Part shown: in pieces, positions 1-5,992 of the stretch | Layout: each line of letters opens with the position of its first letter | Position numbering within the stretch: position 1 is the first letter of the stretch | Assembly: GCA_002254335.1 (NCBI GenBank) | Contig: NIVA01000129.1 | Span: 1 to 6,844, forward strand | Direction of reading: 5' to 3' | DNA length: 6,844 bases | From: Bacteroidetes bacterium 4572_114 | GTDB lineage: Bacteria > Bacteroidota > Bacteroidia > Bacteroidales > 4484-276 | The notes under the pieces: model-generated | Told to the model about the DNA's origin: nothing | What the model saw: the letters and a program-made list of their open reading frames with translations, nothing else | Database searches by the model: none | Program-made: the position numbers and the translations under genes

Positions 1-848
1 CTTGCCCGGAAAGCCCAAGTGCCTGGTTAAAATACGCCAAAGCTTTATCAGGTTCCCCTTCCTTTAAAAATGAAATGCCAATCGACTTATAGCAATCATC
101 AAGATTATGTTGATACCCCAGGGTGTCGTAAAGGGCAACCGATTTATTGTAGTATTCCCTCGCCAGGGTATGGTCGCCCCGTTCGGCATGGATGTTCCCA
201 ATGGCCAGCAAAATATTGGATTCGCGCACCCGATCCCCTGTTTTGCAGGACAAATCAAAGGCATTTTGAAAATATTCCAATGCCTTTTCAAAATCCTTTT
301 GTTCAAAATACATATCCCCAATGCTTGTGCAACATGCGGCCACCCTGCGGTCCTGATTTAACTTTTCGAAAGTTTTAAGTGCCTTGAGATAATAATCTTG
401 GGCAATTGTAAGGTAACCTTTCTCTTTATAAATATTACCAATATTTGTGTTGCAAATAGCTATCCAGTCCTCATCATTTGTAGTTATGGCAACCTCAAGG
501 GCTTTCTCCTGATATTCCAATGCCAAATCAAACTTCCCCTGGTTTTTGTAAACAATACCAATTTCGCCATAACATTCGGAGAGATTGACCTCATCACCCA
601 GCTCCAAAGCAATTTCGGCAGCCCTAAGCAAGGGTATAATAATGCAACAGCGAGTCGGAAGGCCCGTCGATAAACTGATTTCCCAATTTAAACATGACCT
701 TGATTTTTGCAGTGTCACTCATTACAGAAGCTAATTCTGCGCGGAGGCTGTCGGTTTTTGCACCTCCTGCCAGGACTTGAACACTGACAGTCAGCATCAA
801 GATTGACATCCAAACATATCGAAAACCGACAAGATTTAATAGTCCCAT
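1..848 (-). pseudogene. TPR-repeat exported protein, frame-disrupted and partial
   Basis: The ATG at 848 opens a 74-codon frame with a hydrophobic signal segment (about residues 8-28, ending VQVLAGGAKTDSL) and then a helical N-cap (SDTAKIKVMFKLGNQF). It hits TAG at 624-626. From 625 down to the window edge another minus-strand frame stays open for 208 codons and holds five tetratricopeptide units with an exact 40-residue period, starting near 583, 463, 343, 223 and 103 (for example YGEIGIVYKNQGKFDLALEY, SIGDMYFEQKDFEKALEYF). The two parts clearly belong together: the first ends DSLLHYYTLA and the second resumes RAAEIALELGDE, the usual helix preceding such repeats. One base deleted or two inserted near 624-628 would join them. 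The C-terminus lies outside the window; in Bacteroidota such exported TPR arrays often precede histidine kinase, cyclase or LuxR-type output domains, but none is visible here. Either a real frameshift or a sequence error. Confidence 0.78.
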
Positions 849-961
849 TTTAAATTGTTTTGTTTCAGCTTCTCATTAAAACCTGAATTTCAAAAGTGCA
901 ATTAAGTATTATAATCTCACATTATAATCTTTATTTTAGTTGGTCCATTTCCCCCAAACAA
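849..961. other. Intergenic gap with paired ATTATAATC repeats
   Basis: AT-rich spacer between the antitoxin-like gene and the TPR gene, both on the minus strand. It holds two 9-bp direct copies of ATTATAATC (908-916 and 921-929), 13 bp apart. On the minus strand CACTTTTG, one mismatch from the TAnnTTTG promoter box, lies closer to the TPR start, but no clear upstream box accompanies it. No terminator hairpin was found. The gap is far too short to hold the missing C-terminal half of the upstream gene or a toxin gene. Confidence 0.4.
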
Positions 962-1435
962 TTATACCAATAATAAAATGCCCACATATTCTTCCATTAT
1001 TTGCGCGGTAGGATTATTGAACGCCTTAATGCTGTTGGCCTTAAAGTGGCAGAAAACATTTTCTGTAATATCCCTGTCGGTTTCAAACAAGTAAAATGCA
1101 TTAACGGGCTGGTGAACCATAAAATCATTCAAGCACAGTGTACTCCAGGTGCAGTAGTCTATACCACTATATTTTTTGGCAAATAGGCTATTGAGCTTTT
1201 TTATGAATGTATTTGATTCTGGCGTAAATGAAAGCTTGTCGGTAATAGTGTATTTTCCCCTGGCAACAGATTGTAATATTCCATTATTCTTTAATCTGTA
1301 AATCCTTATTCTAAGAGCTTCGTCTGTCAAACTAATTCCAGCATCTTTAAAATAAGGACGAAGATCACCTTTAGTAAAAGAACCCTTTTCCTTATAGTAA
1401 TTAATTAAAGCAATATTATTTTCATCCAGGGCCAT
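962..1435 (-). CDS. Winged-helix AbiEi/DUF6577-like antitoxin-type protein, apparently C-terminally truncated
   Basis: 157 residues from the ATG at 1435. Residues 8-64 look like a winged helix-turn-helix: a first helix (ALINYYKEKGSFTKGDLRPY), a recognition-like helix (TDEALRIRIYRLKNNGIL) and a wing (SVARGKYTITD). Residues 92-113 carry DYCTWSTLCLNDFMVHQPVN, which I recognise from memory as the WST/LN-FM-HQ signature of DUF6577 proteins related to AbiEi, the antitoxin of type IV toxin-antitoxin systems. Relatives continue for roughly another 80-100 residues after this point; here the protein stops after EEYVGILLLV, and the 113 bp before the next gene cannot supply the rest. An AbiEii nucleotidyltransferase toxin would normally follow and is absent. 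A longer frame from TTG at 1567 exists but begins inside the tRNA-Leu terminator and spans a probable operator and promoter, so I reject it. Probably an orphan or decayed antitoxin that may still bind DNA. Confidence 0.62.
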   Translation of the reverse strand: MALDENNIALINYYKEKGSFTKGDLRPYFKDAGISLTDEALRIRIYRLKNNGILQSVARGKYTITDKLSFTPESNTFIKKLNSLFAKKYSGIDYCTWSTLCLNDFMVHQPVNAFYLFETDRDITENVFCHFKANSIKAFNNPTAQIMEEYVGILLLV

Positions 1436-1458
1436 GTCAGTTGTAGCATGTTTATTTG

Positions 1459-1466
1459 CAAATGTA
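1459..1466 (-). promoter_or_regulatory. Promoter -7 box for the antitoxin-like gene
   Basis: On the minus strand this reads TACATTTG, a full match to the Bacteroidota TAnnTTTG box, 23 bp ahead of the ATG at 1435. It predicts transcription starting near 1452-1454 and a leader of about 17-19 nt. No good TTTG upstream box is seen at the normal distance; that position is occupied by the inverted repeat at 1467-1507. Confidence 0.45.
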
Positions 1467-1507
1467 GTAACAAATGCCACTTTATCATGTTTAGTGGCAT
1501 TTGTTAC
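1467..1507. promoter_or_regulatory. 15-bp perfect inverted repeat, candidate operator
   Basis: The arm GTAACAAATGCCACT (1467-1481) is exactly complementary to AGTGGCATTTGTTAC (1493-1507), with an 11-nt AT-rich spacer. The left arm directly abuts the -7 box at 1459-1466, so a protein bound here would cover the -33 region. That is where an autoregulating winged-helix antitoxin would be expected to bind. There is no T-tract after either arm, which argues against a terminator. Binding by the adjacent gene product is inference. Confidence 0.55.
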
Positions 1508-1533
1508 ATTATCACCTTCTTTATTACCACCAT

Positions 1534-1572
1534 AAAAAACAAAAGCCCTGAAAAATTTAATTTTCAAGGCTT
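1534..1572 (-). terminator. Rho-independent terminator of tRNA-Leu
   Basis: On the minus strand AAGCCTTGAAAA (1572 to 1561) pairs with TTTTCAGGGCTT (1554 to 1543) over 12 bp with one G-U, closing a 6-nt loop, and is followed by TTTTGTTTTTT. It sits 14 nt beyond the 3' end of tRNA-Leu, and its position rules out the long upstream start of the next gene. Confidence 0.82.
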
Positions 1573-1586
1573 AAAATTTTATGATG

Positions 1587-1669
1587 TACCCGAGGCCGGG
1601 ATCGAACCGGCACGAACAAAGTTCAATGGTTTTTGAGACCATCGCGTCTACCAATTCCGCCACTCGGGC
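1587..1669 (-). tRNA. tRNA-Leu (anticodon CAA)
   Basis: 83 nt on the minus strand. The acceptor arms GCCCGAG and CTCGGGT pair with a G-U at the first position, and the discriminator base is A. The D arm contains the GGTAGA-type loop, and the anticodon stem ATGGT/ACCAT holds the loop CTCAAAA, giving anticodon CAA (codon UUG). A long variable arm of about 14 nt (TGAACTTTGTTCGT) marks it as class II, and the T arm is GCCGG-TTCGATC-CCGGC. CCA is not encoded. Confidence 0.96.
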
Positions 1670-1705
1670 GGGTACTGTTTATGAACTAAATCCTTAAATC
1701 GGGTG

Positions 1706-1713
1706 CAAAAGTA
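1706..1713 (-). promoter_or_regulatory. Promoter -7 box of tRNA-Leu
   Basis: The minus strand reads TACTTTTG followed by CACCCG, matching TAnnTTTG. The same TTTGCACCCG string follows the box of the tRNA-Ala gene in this window. It lies 36 bp upstream of the mature tRNA. The partner upstream box is weak: a TTG only 15 bp away. Confidence 0.6.
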
Positions 1714-1756
1714 TTATTTTTTTATTATCAATATTAAAACCGGACTGAAAAAATTA

Positions 1757-1786
1757 TTTGACATCCTAAATAATTGTCTAATTTTG
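1757..1786 (+). promoter_or_regulatory. Promoter of the prs-rplY operon
   Basis: TTTG at 1757-1760, an 18-bp spacer, then TAATTTTG at 1779-1786: a close match to the Bacteroidota housekeeping consensus. Transcription would start near 1791-1793, leaving a leader of about 30 nt to the ATG at 1822. This excludes the alternative upstream start TTG at 1774. Confidence 0.72.
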
Positions 1787-1821
1787 CCGCTTGGAATTTC
1801 AAACTTAACATCAATCGTCCC

Positions 1822-2763
1822 ATGGCCGCAACTGTAAATCTTTTTTCTGGCGAAGCCACCGAGTACCTGGCAAAAAAAATTGCCCGTGAATATGGTATTA
1901 AATTGGGGAAGGTTTCAGTGGCCCACTTTAAAGACGGGGAATTCCAGCCATCATTTGAGCAAACCATTAGGGGCAATGACGTATTTTTGGTACAATCTAC
2001 TTTTGCCCCGGCCAATAACCTGATGGAGTTGCTGCTAATGATTGATGCAGCCAAGAGGGCTTCGGCCAAAAGAGTTGTTGCGATGATCCCATATTTTGGT
2101 TTTGCCAGGCAAGACAGAAAAGACAAACCGAGGGTTTCGATAGGGGCCAAATTAATTACAAACCTTCTGGTTGCAGCAGGTGTTGACAGGATTATCACCA
2201 TGGACCTCCACTCCGATCAAATTCAAGGGTTTGTTGACATACCGGTTGACCACATGTATGCCTCTTCTATTTTTGTGCCCCATCTGATGAAAATGGAGTT
2301 GCCCAACCTGATAATGGCATCTCCCGATACCGGCGGGGCAAAAAGGGCTGCCGCCTATGCAAAATTCCTTGACACCGACCTGGTGATTTGTTTTAAGACC
2401 AGGGACAAGGCCAACGAAGTCAGCGAATTGCGGGTTATTGGCGATGTTGAGGGAAAAGATGTTGTTATTGTTGATGATATCATCGACACGGCGGGCACTA
2501 TTACCAAAGCTGCCAACATGATGATGGGCGAGGGCGCCAATTCGGTGCGTGCAGTTTGTACACACCCTGTTTTTTCAGCGGATGCCTGCGAAAGGATTGA
2601 ACAATCGGCCCTGGCCGAGGTTTTGGTTACCGACACCATACCAAGGAAAGGAAAGGGCAAGATAACCGTTTTGTCAACTTCAGCGATATTTGCCGATGTG
2701 ATCAGACGTGTGAACAAAAATAAATCCATCAGCACACATTTCGATTTTATAACCATTTTATAA
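1822..2763 (+). CDS. prs: Ribose-phosphate pyrophosphokinase (PRPP synthetase)
   Basis: Cytosolic enzyme transferring pyrophosphate from ATP to ribose-5-phosphate to make PRPP, the precursor of purines, pyrimidines, NAD, histidine and tryptophan. 313 residues, the normal size for the bacterial class I enzyme. Visible motifs: the ATP-binding flexible loop YFGFARQDRK (91-100), the signature DLHSDQIQGF (128-137) with the metal- and ATP-contacting histidine, SPDTGG (167-172), and the PRPP/ribose-5-phosphate loop VVIVDDIIDTAGT (214-226). All expected catalytic segments are present. ATG at 1822 is chosen because the promoter box at 1779-1786 lies inside the longer 16-codon extension and because the family begins close to this point (AATVNLFSGEA). 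Only 27 bp with no hairpin separate it from rplY, so the two are probably co-transcribed. Confidence 0.97.
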   Translation: MAATVNLFSGEATEYLAKKIAREYGIKLGKVSVAHFKDGEFQPSFEQTIRGNDVFLVQSTFAPANNLMELLLMIDAAKRASAKRVVAMIPYFGFARQDRKDKPRVSIGAKLITNLLVAAGVDRIITMDLHSDQIQGFVDIPVDHMYASSIFVPHLMKMELPNLIMASPDTGGAKRAAAYAKFLDTDLVICFKTRDKANEVSELRVIGDVEGKDVVIVDDIIDTAGTITKAANMMMGEGANSVRAVCTHPVFSADACERIEQSALAEVLVTDTIPRKGKGKITVLSTSAIFADVIRRVNKNKSISTHFDFITIL

Positions 2764-2790
2764 ATATTAATTCATTTAAAATTTTAAATT

Positions 2791-3441
2791 ATGAACACAG
2801 TATCATTGAGCGGTTCTCTTAGAGAGAACGTAGGGAAAAAAGATGCCAGGAAACACAGAAGGGACGGAAATGTCCCATGTGTACTTTATGGGGGAAAAGA
2901 ACAAATTCATTTCATTATCCCCGAAAGGGACCTGACCCAAGTAATTTTTACACCAAACAGTTACCTTATCGCGCTTAACGTTGATGGCAAGGAGTATATG
3001 GCAATAATGCAGGACATCCAGTACCATCCGGTAACTGACATTATCCTTCACATTGATTTCCTCCAGATTTTTGATGACAAGCCGTTAATTATATCTGTGC
3101 CATTGAGGTATGAAGGTTCATCAAAAGGTGTTTTACAAGGCGGAAGGCTCGTAAGAAAATACAGAAAACTCAAGATTAAAGGGCTGATCAATGACATACC
3201 TGATGAGATTGTTGTTAACATTACCGAACTTGCTATTGGTGACGGCATAAAAATCAGTGAATTAAAATACGATGACATAGAATTTTTGGATAAACCATCT
3301 TCGATCGCAGTAGCAGTTAAGACCCAGCGTGTTATTGTGGAAGAAGAAGAAGAAGAAAAAGCCGAAGGTGAAGGTGATGCTGCCGAAGGCGATGCTAAAG
3401 ATGGTGAAAGCCCTAAAGAGGGCGAAGGTAAAAAAGAATAG
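2791..3441 (+). CDS. rplY: Large ribosomal subunit protein bL25 (CTC/TL5 type)
   Basis: 216 residues, the long form of L25 in which the 5S-rRNA-binding domain is followed by a second beta domain. Residues 1-92 form the L25 domain (SLRENVGKKDARKHRRDGNV, then VLYGGKE and the conserved YHPVTDIILHIDFLQI). Residues 95-180 form the C-terminal TL5/CTC domain (VPLRYEGSSKGVLQGG, IPDEIVVNITELAIGDGIKI). From 184 on comes a low-complexity acidic tail rich in Glu, Gly and Lys (VEEEEEEKAEGEGDAAEG), common in Bacteroidota members. The protein binds 5S rRNA at the central protuberance of the 50S subunit. Related CTC proteins are stress-induced in some Gram-positive bacteria; nothing here shows such control. 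It follows prs without its own obvious promoter and is closed by the terminator at 3463-3508. Confidence 0.96.
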   Translation: MNTVSLSGSLRENVGKKDARKHRRDGNVPCVLYGGKEQIHFIIPERDLTQVIFTPNSYLIALNVDGKEYMAIMQDIQYHPVTDIILHIDFLQIFDDKPLIISVPLRYEGSSKGVLQGGRLVRKYRKLKIKGLINDIPDEIVVNITELAIGDGIKISELKYDDIEFLDKPSSIAVAVKTQRVIVEEEEEEKAEGEGDAAEGDAKDGESPKEGEGKKE

Positions 3442-3462
3442 CATTTTTATCAATTTAATTAG

Positions 3463-3508
3463 GGAAGGTACAGGGCGACTTGAGGAGCTTTGTACCTTTC
3501 GTTTTTTT
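3463..3508 (+). terminator. Rho-independent terminator after rplY
   Basis: GGAAGGTACA (3463-3472) pairs with TGTACCTTTC (3491-3500) over 10 bp with one G-U, enclosing an 18-nt loop, and is followed by G and seven T residues (3502-3508). It ends only 14 nt before the GTG start of pth, so pth needs either its own promoter or readthrough. Confidence 0.78.
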
Positions 3509-3522
3509 AAGCACATAAAGAA

Positions 3523-4089
3523 GTGAAATATCTGATAGCAGGCCTCGGAAATATTGGGGCGGAATATGCCAACACAAGGCACAATATTGGTTTCACGGTA
3601 TTGGATGCCCTTGCACAAGACAGGAAAACCGGTTTTGAAATAGACCGCCATGCATACCTTGCAAAAGCACGTGTAAAGGGCCGGCAATTAGTTATGATAA
3701 AACCAACCACTTATATGAATTTAAGTGGCAAGGCCATAAGATATTGGTTAGACAAAGAAAAAATACCGATAGAAAATATGCTTGTTATTTTTGATGAGCT
3801 TGACCTGGATACAGGTGTTTTAAGGATGAGGGCCAAAGGCAGCGGCGGCACACATAACGGGATGAACCACATAATTGAGACCCTGGGAAGAAATGATTTT
3901 GCCCGCCTGCGCATAGGTATCGGAAAAGATTTTGCAAGAGGTTTTCAGGTAGATTATGTTTTGGGGCAGTGGACAAAAGCCGAAGAAAAAATCATGCTTG
4001 AAAAAATCCCAACTGCTGTGGAAATGATCAATAGCTTTGTTTTTACCGGGGCACAGCGGACCATGAACCAGTTTAATAAGAAGGGTTGA
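3523..4089 (+). CDS. pth: Peptidyl-tRNA hydrolase
   Basis: Cytosolic hydrolase that cleaves the ester bond of peptidyl-tRNAs that have dropped off the ribosome, freeing tRNA for reuse. 188 residues, typical of the bacterial Pth family. The N-terminus KYLIAGLGNIGAEYANTRHN carries Asn10 and the catalytic His20. Further family residues are KPTTYMNLSG (60-69, with Asn66), FDELDLDTG (90-98, Asp91 supporting the histidine) and GSGGTHNGMNHI (106-117, Asn112). GTG at 3523 is the only sensible start: an in-frame TAA occurs at 3508-3510 with no ATG between, and the protein already begins at the usual place. It follows prs and rplY in the same direction, but a terminator intervenes. No convincing TTTG/TAnnTTTG promoter was found; TACCTTTC at 3493-3500 is one mismatch from the -7 box but overlaps the terminator stem. 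Confidence 0.97.
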   Translation: MKYLIAGLGNIGAEYANTRHNIGFTVLDALAQDRKTGFEIDRHAYLAKARVKGRQLVMIKPTTYMNLSGKAIRYWLDKEKIPIENMLVIFDELDLDTGVLRMRAKGSGGTHNGMNHIIETLGRNDFARLRIGIGKDFARGFQVDYVLGQWTKAEEKIMLEKIPTAVEMINSFVFTGAQRTMNQFNKKG

Positions 4090-4092
4090 AAA

Positions 4093-4215
4093 GGTTTCGG
4101 GCTTCAGGTTTCCCTCCTTCGCTTCGCTACGGCGGGCAGGCAGGTTTCAGGTTGCGCCTGGCTTCCTTCACCCGGCATCCGACACCCGTCCTTTGCAGGT
4201 TTCAAGTTTCAGGTT
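4093..4215. repeat. GC-rich intergenic patch with GTTTCAGGTT-type repeats
   Basis: Non-coding stretch downstream of pth, visibly richer in G and C than the neighbouring genes. Related words recur: GGCTTCAGGTTT (4100-4111), CAGGTTTCAGGTT (4141-4153) and CAGGTTTCAAGTTTCAGGTT (4196-4215). Between the first two lies a CCTCCTTCGCTTCGCTACGG segment followed by GCGGGCAGGCAGG. From memory, similar words occur as dispersed intergenic repeats in Bacteroidota genomes; the family cannot be confirmed from one copy. Confidence 0.5.
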
Positions 4216-4284
4216 AAGTATGCATCTGGCGATTTGCCTTGAATTTATTTTGGGGTTTTAATCAACCTATAATTCCATAAAATA

Positions 4285-4317
4285 AATCCTGACAGGGTTT
4301 TAAACCCTGTCAGGATT
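4285..4317 (-). terminator. Palindromic terminator between convergent pth and glyS
   Basis: The arm 4285-4300 (AATCCTGACAGGGTTT) is perfectly complementary to 4302-4317, with one central base. On the minus strand it lies 28 nt after the glyS stop and runs directly into TATTTTATGG, so it most likely terminates glyS. On the plus strand there is no T-tract after it, although its symmetry could also stop pth transcripts, for which no other terminator is visible. Confidence 0.68.
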
Positions 4318-4345
4318 GGAAAATACAAAAATTTTGTGCGATAGC

Positions 4346-5872
4346 CTACCGGTTTTCTTTAATCCTACCGGCAATAATCCCCGATATTTCTTCGATGGAA
4401 ATCCTGTCCTGTTTCATCGAATCCCTTTCGCGGATAGTCACGGTATTGTCTTCAAGGGTTTGATGGTCAACCGTGATACAATAGGGTGTGCCGATTGCGT
4501 CCTGGCGGCGGTAACGGCGGCCAATGGCATCCTTTTCATCGTACTGGCACATCCAATCTAATTTCAGGTCATCGAAAATTTCTCGTGCTTTTTCGGGCAA
4601 ACCACCTTTTTTTATCAATGGGAACACGGCAGCTTTTATTGGCGAAAGTACCGGAGGTATATTCATAACGATGCGCTCAGACCCATCATCAAGCACCTCC
4701 TCGGTGTAGGCGTGGCTAAACACCGCAAGGAAAGTACGGTCGAGGCCGATAGATGTTTCAACCACGTATGGGACATAGGATTCGTTGAGTTCCGGGTCGA
4801 AGAATTGCAATTTTTTGCCGGAGTGTTTCTGATGTGCGCCAAGGTCGAAATCGGTGCGCGAATGAATGCCCTCCAACTCTTTGAAGCCTATGGGGAAGTC
4901 AAACTCAATATCGGCAGCGGCATTTGCGTAGTGTGCAAGTTTTTCATGGTCGTGGAAACGGTACTTTTCGGCAGGTATGCCCAGCGACAAATGCCAGTTG
5001 AGCCGTTCCTGCTTCCAGTGTTCGTACCATTTTAGCTCTTCGCCGGGCTTTACAAAAAACTGCATTTCCATCTGCTCAAACTCACGCATACGGAAAATAA
5101 ACTGCCTGGCAACGATTTCGTTCCTGAAAGCTTTCCCAATCTGTGCAATGCCAAAGGGGAGCTTCATCCTGCCGGTTTTCTGCACATTAAGGTAATTCAC
5201 AAAAATACCCTGTGCAGTTTCGGGGCGGAGATAAATTTGGTTTGCGCCCTCGGCCGTAGAACCTATTTGTGTTGAAAACATCAGGTTAAACTGCCTTACA
5301 TCGGTCCAGTTGCGCGAACCTGAAACCGGGCATGCAATCTCCAGGTCAATGATCAACTGTTTTATCCCATCAAAATCATTATTGTCCATTGCGGGGTACA
5401 ACCTGTTTTTGATTGCTTCAATTTTTTCTTTGTTCTTTACTACCCGTGGGTTGGTATCCAAAAACTGCCCTTTGTCAAAAGTATCGCCAAAGCGTTTTGC
5501 AGCTTTCACAACTTCTTTGTTGATCTTGGCTTCAATCTTGGCCATAAAATCTTCAACAAGGACATCGGCCCGGTACCGTTTTTTCGAATCCTTATTGTCG
5601 ATCATCGGATCGCTAAAGGCATCAACATGGCCGGAGGCTTTCCAGGTGGTGGGGTGCATAAATATGGCAGCATCGAGGCCAACAATGTTTTCGTGATGCT
5701 GTACCATGGCTTTCCACCAGTAGTTTTTAATATTGTTTTTTAATTCGGCCCCATATTGGCCGTAATCGTAAACGGCACTTAAACCGTCGTATATTTCACT
5801 CGACTGAAATACAAACCCATACTCCTTGGCATGGGAAATGATCTTCTTAAATAAATCTTCGTTATTTGCCAT
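4346..5872 (-). CDS. glyS: Glycyl-tRNA synthetase, single-chain class II type
   Basis: Charges tRNA-Gly with glycine using ATP in the cytosol. 508 residues from the ATG at 5872, the homodimeric single-chain form (also called GlyQS), unlike the two-subunit enzyme of E. coli. N-terminal catalytic segments: EYGFVFQSSEIYDGLSAVYD (17-36) and MHPTTWKASGHVDAFSDP (72-89), followed by a Lys-rich family insert (about 105-180) and IYLRPETAQGIF (213-224). Motif 2 is FRNEIVARQFIFRMREFEQM (249-268), then EGIHSRTDFDL (334-344) and motif 3 ETSIGLDRTFLAVFSHAY (372-389). The C-terminal anticodon-binding domain starts near 412 (AAVFPLIKKGGLPEKAREIF) and includes YRRQDAIGTPYCITVDHQTL (454-473). All expected motifs are intact. 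A six-codon extension from TTG at 5890 is possible but would translate the promoter box, so MANNED is preferred. Confidence 0.97.
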   Translation of the reverse strand: MANNEDLFKKIISHAKEYGFVFQSSEIYDGLSAVYDYGQYGAELKNNIKNYWWKAMVQHHENIVGLDAAIFMHPTTWKASGHVDAFSDPMIDNKDSKKRYRADVLVEDFMAKIEAKINKEVVKAAKRFGDTFDKGQFLDTNPRVVKNKEKIEAIKNRLYPAMDNNDFDGIKQLIIDLEIACPVSGSRNWTDVRQFNLMFSTQIGSTAEGANQIYLRPETAQGIFVNYLNVQKTGRMKLPFGIAQIGKAFRNEIVARQFIFRMREFEQMEMQFFVKPGEELKWYEHWKQERLNWHLSLGIPAEKYRFHDHEKLAHYANAAADIEFDFPIGFKELEGIHSRTDFDLGAHQKHSGKKLQFFDPELNESYVPYVVETSIGLDRTFLAVFSHAYTEEVLDDGSERIVMNIPPVLSPIKAAVFPLIKKGGLPEKAREIFDDLKLDWMCQYDEKDAIGRRYRRQDAIGTPYCITVDHQTLEDNTVTIRERDSMKQDRISIEEISGIIAGRIKENR

Positions 5873-5876
5873 GGCG

Positions 5877-5884
5877 CAAAAGTA
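5877..5884 (-). promoter_or_regulatory. Promoter -7 box of glyS, almost touching the ATG
   Basis: The minus strand reads TACTTTTG, a full TAnnTTTG match, with only four bases (CGCC) before the ATG at 5872. The predicted transcription start falls at or near the A of that ATG, implying a leaderless or nearly leaderless mRNA. No TTTG box exists at 17-21 bp upstream; the nearest (in CATTTTTG) is too close. Confidence 0.5.
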
Positions 5885-5912
5885 AAACAAAAATGAAAAG
5901 AGAGAGGGGAAA

Positions 5913-5992
5913 GATGGAAAATTGGAAAGATGGAAAGATGGAAAGATGGAAAGATGGAAAATTGGAAAGATGGAGTTGTGGAGAATTGGAAA
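5913..5992. repeat. Ten 8-bp tandem units, consensus GATGGAAA
   Basis: Ten consecutive octamers in register: GATGGAAA, ATTGGAAA, four GATGGAAA, ATTGGAAA, then the more divergent GATGGAGT and TGTGGAGA, then ATTGGAAA. A 22-bp block recurs 40 bp apart (5913 and 5953). Purines dominate the plus strand. The array starts about 28 bp upstream of the glyS promoter box. A plus-strand open frame through it (MENWKDGKMERWKDGK) is only the repeat translated and is not called as a gene. Confidence 0.85.

Noticed and set aside
624..626. Programmed frameshift in the TPR gene
   Set aside because: The site ACC CTT GCT TAG lacks a slippery heptamer, and re-pairing of tRNA-Ala from GCT to CTT is poor; mutation or sequence error is the simpler reading.
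1774..1821. Extended N-terminus of PRPP synthetase from TTG at 1774
   Set aside because: It overlaps the TAATTTTG promoter box at 1779-1786 and would lie mostly upstream of the predicted transcript start; the family begins near the ATG at 1822.
2152..2756. Long minus-strand frames of 133-137 codons opposite prs
   Set aside because: prs is a well-supported gene with all motifs; the antisense frames have no recognisable domain or start signals.
3329..3526. Plus-strand Lys-rich frame (WKKKKKKKPKVKV) within rplY
   Set aside because: Shadow of the acidic GAA-rich tail of L25 in another frame, running into the terminator.
4093..4215. CRISPR array or riboswitch in the pth-glyS gap
   Set aside because: The recurring words are short, unequal in spacing and vary in sequence; there are no regular spacers and no conserved aptamer core I can identify.
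4712..5035. Plus-strand frame of 107 codons opposite glyS
   Set aside because: It lies entirely inside the intact glyS catalytic domain and resembles no family I know.
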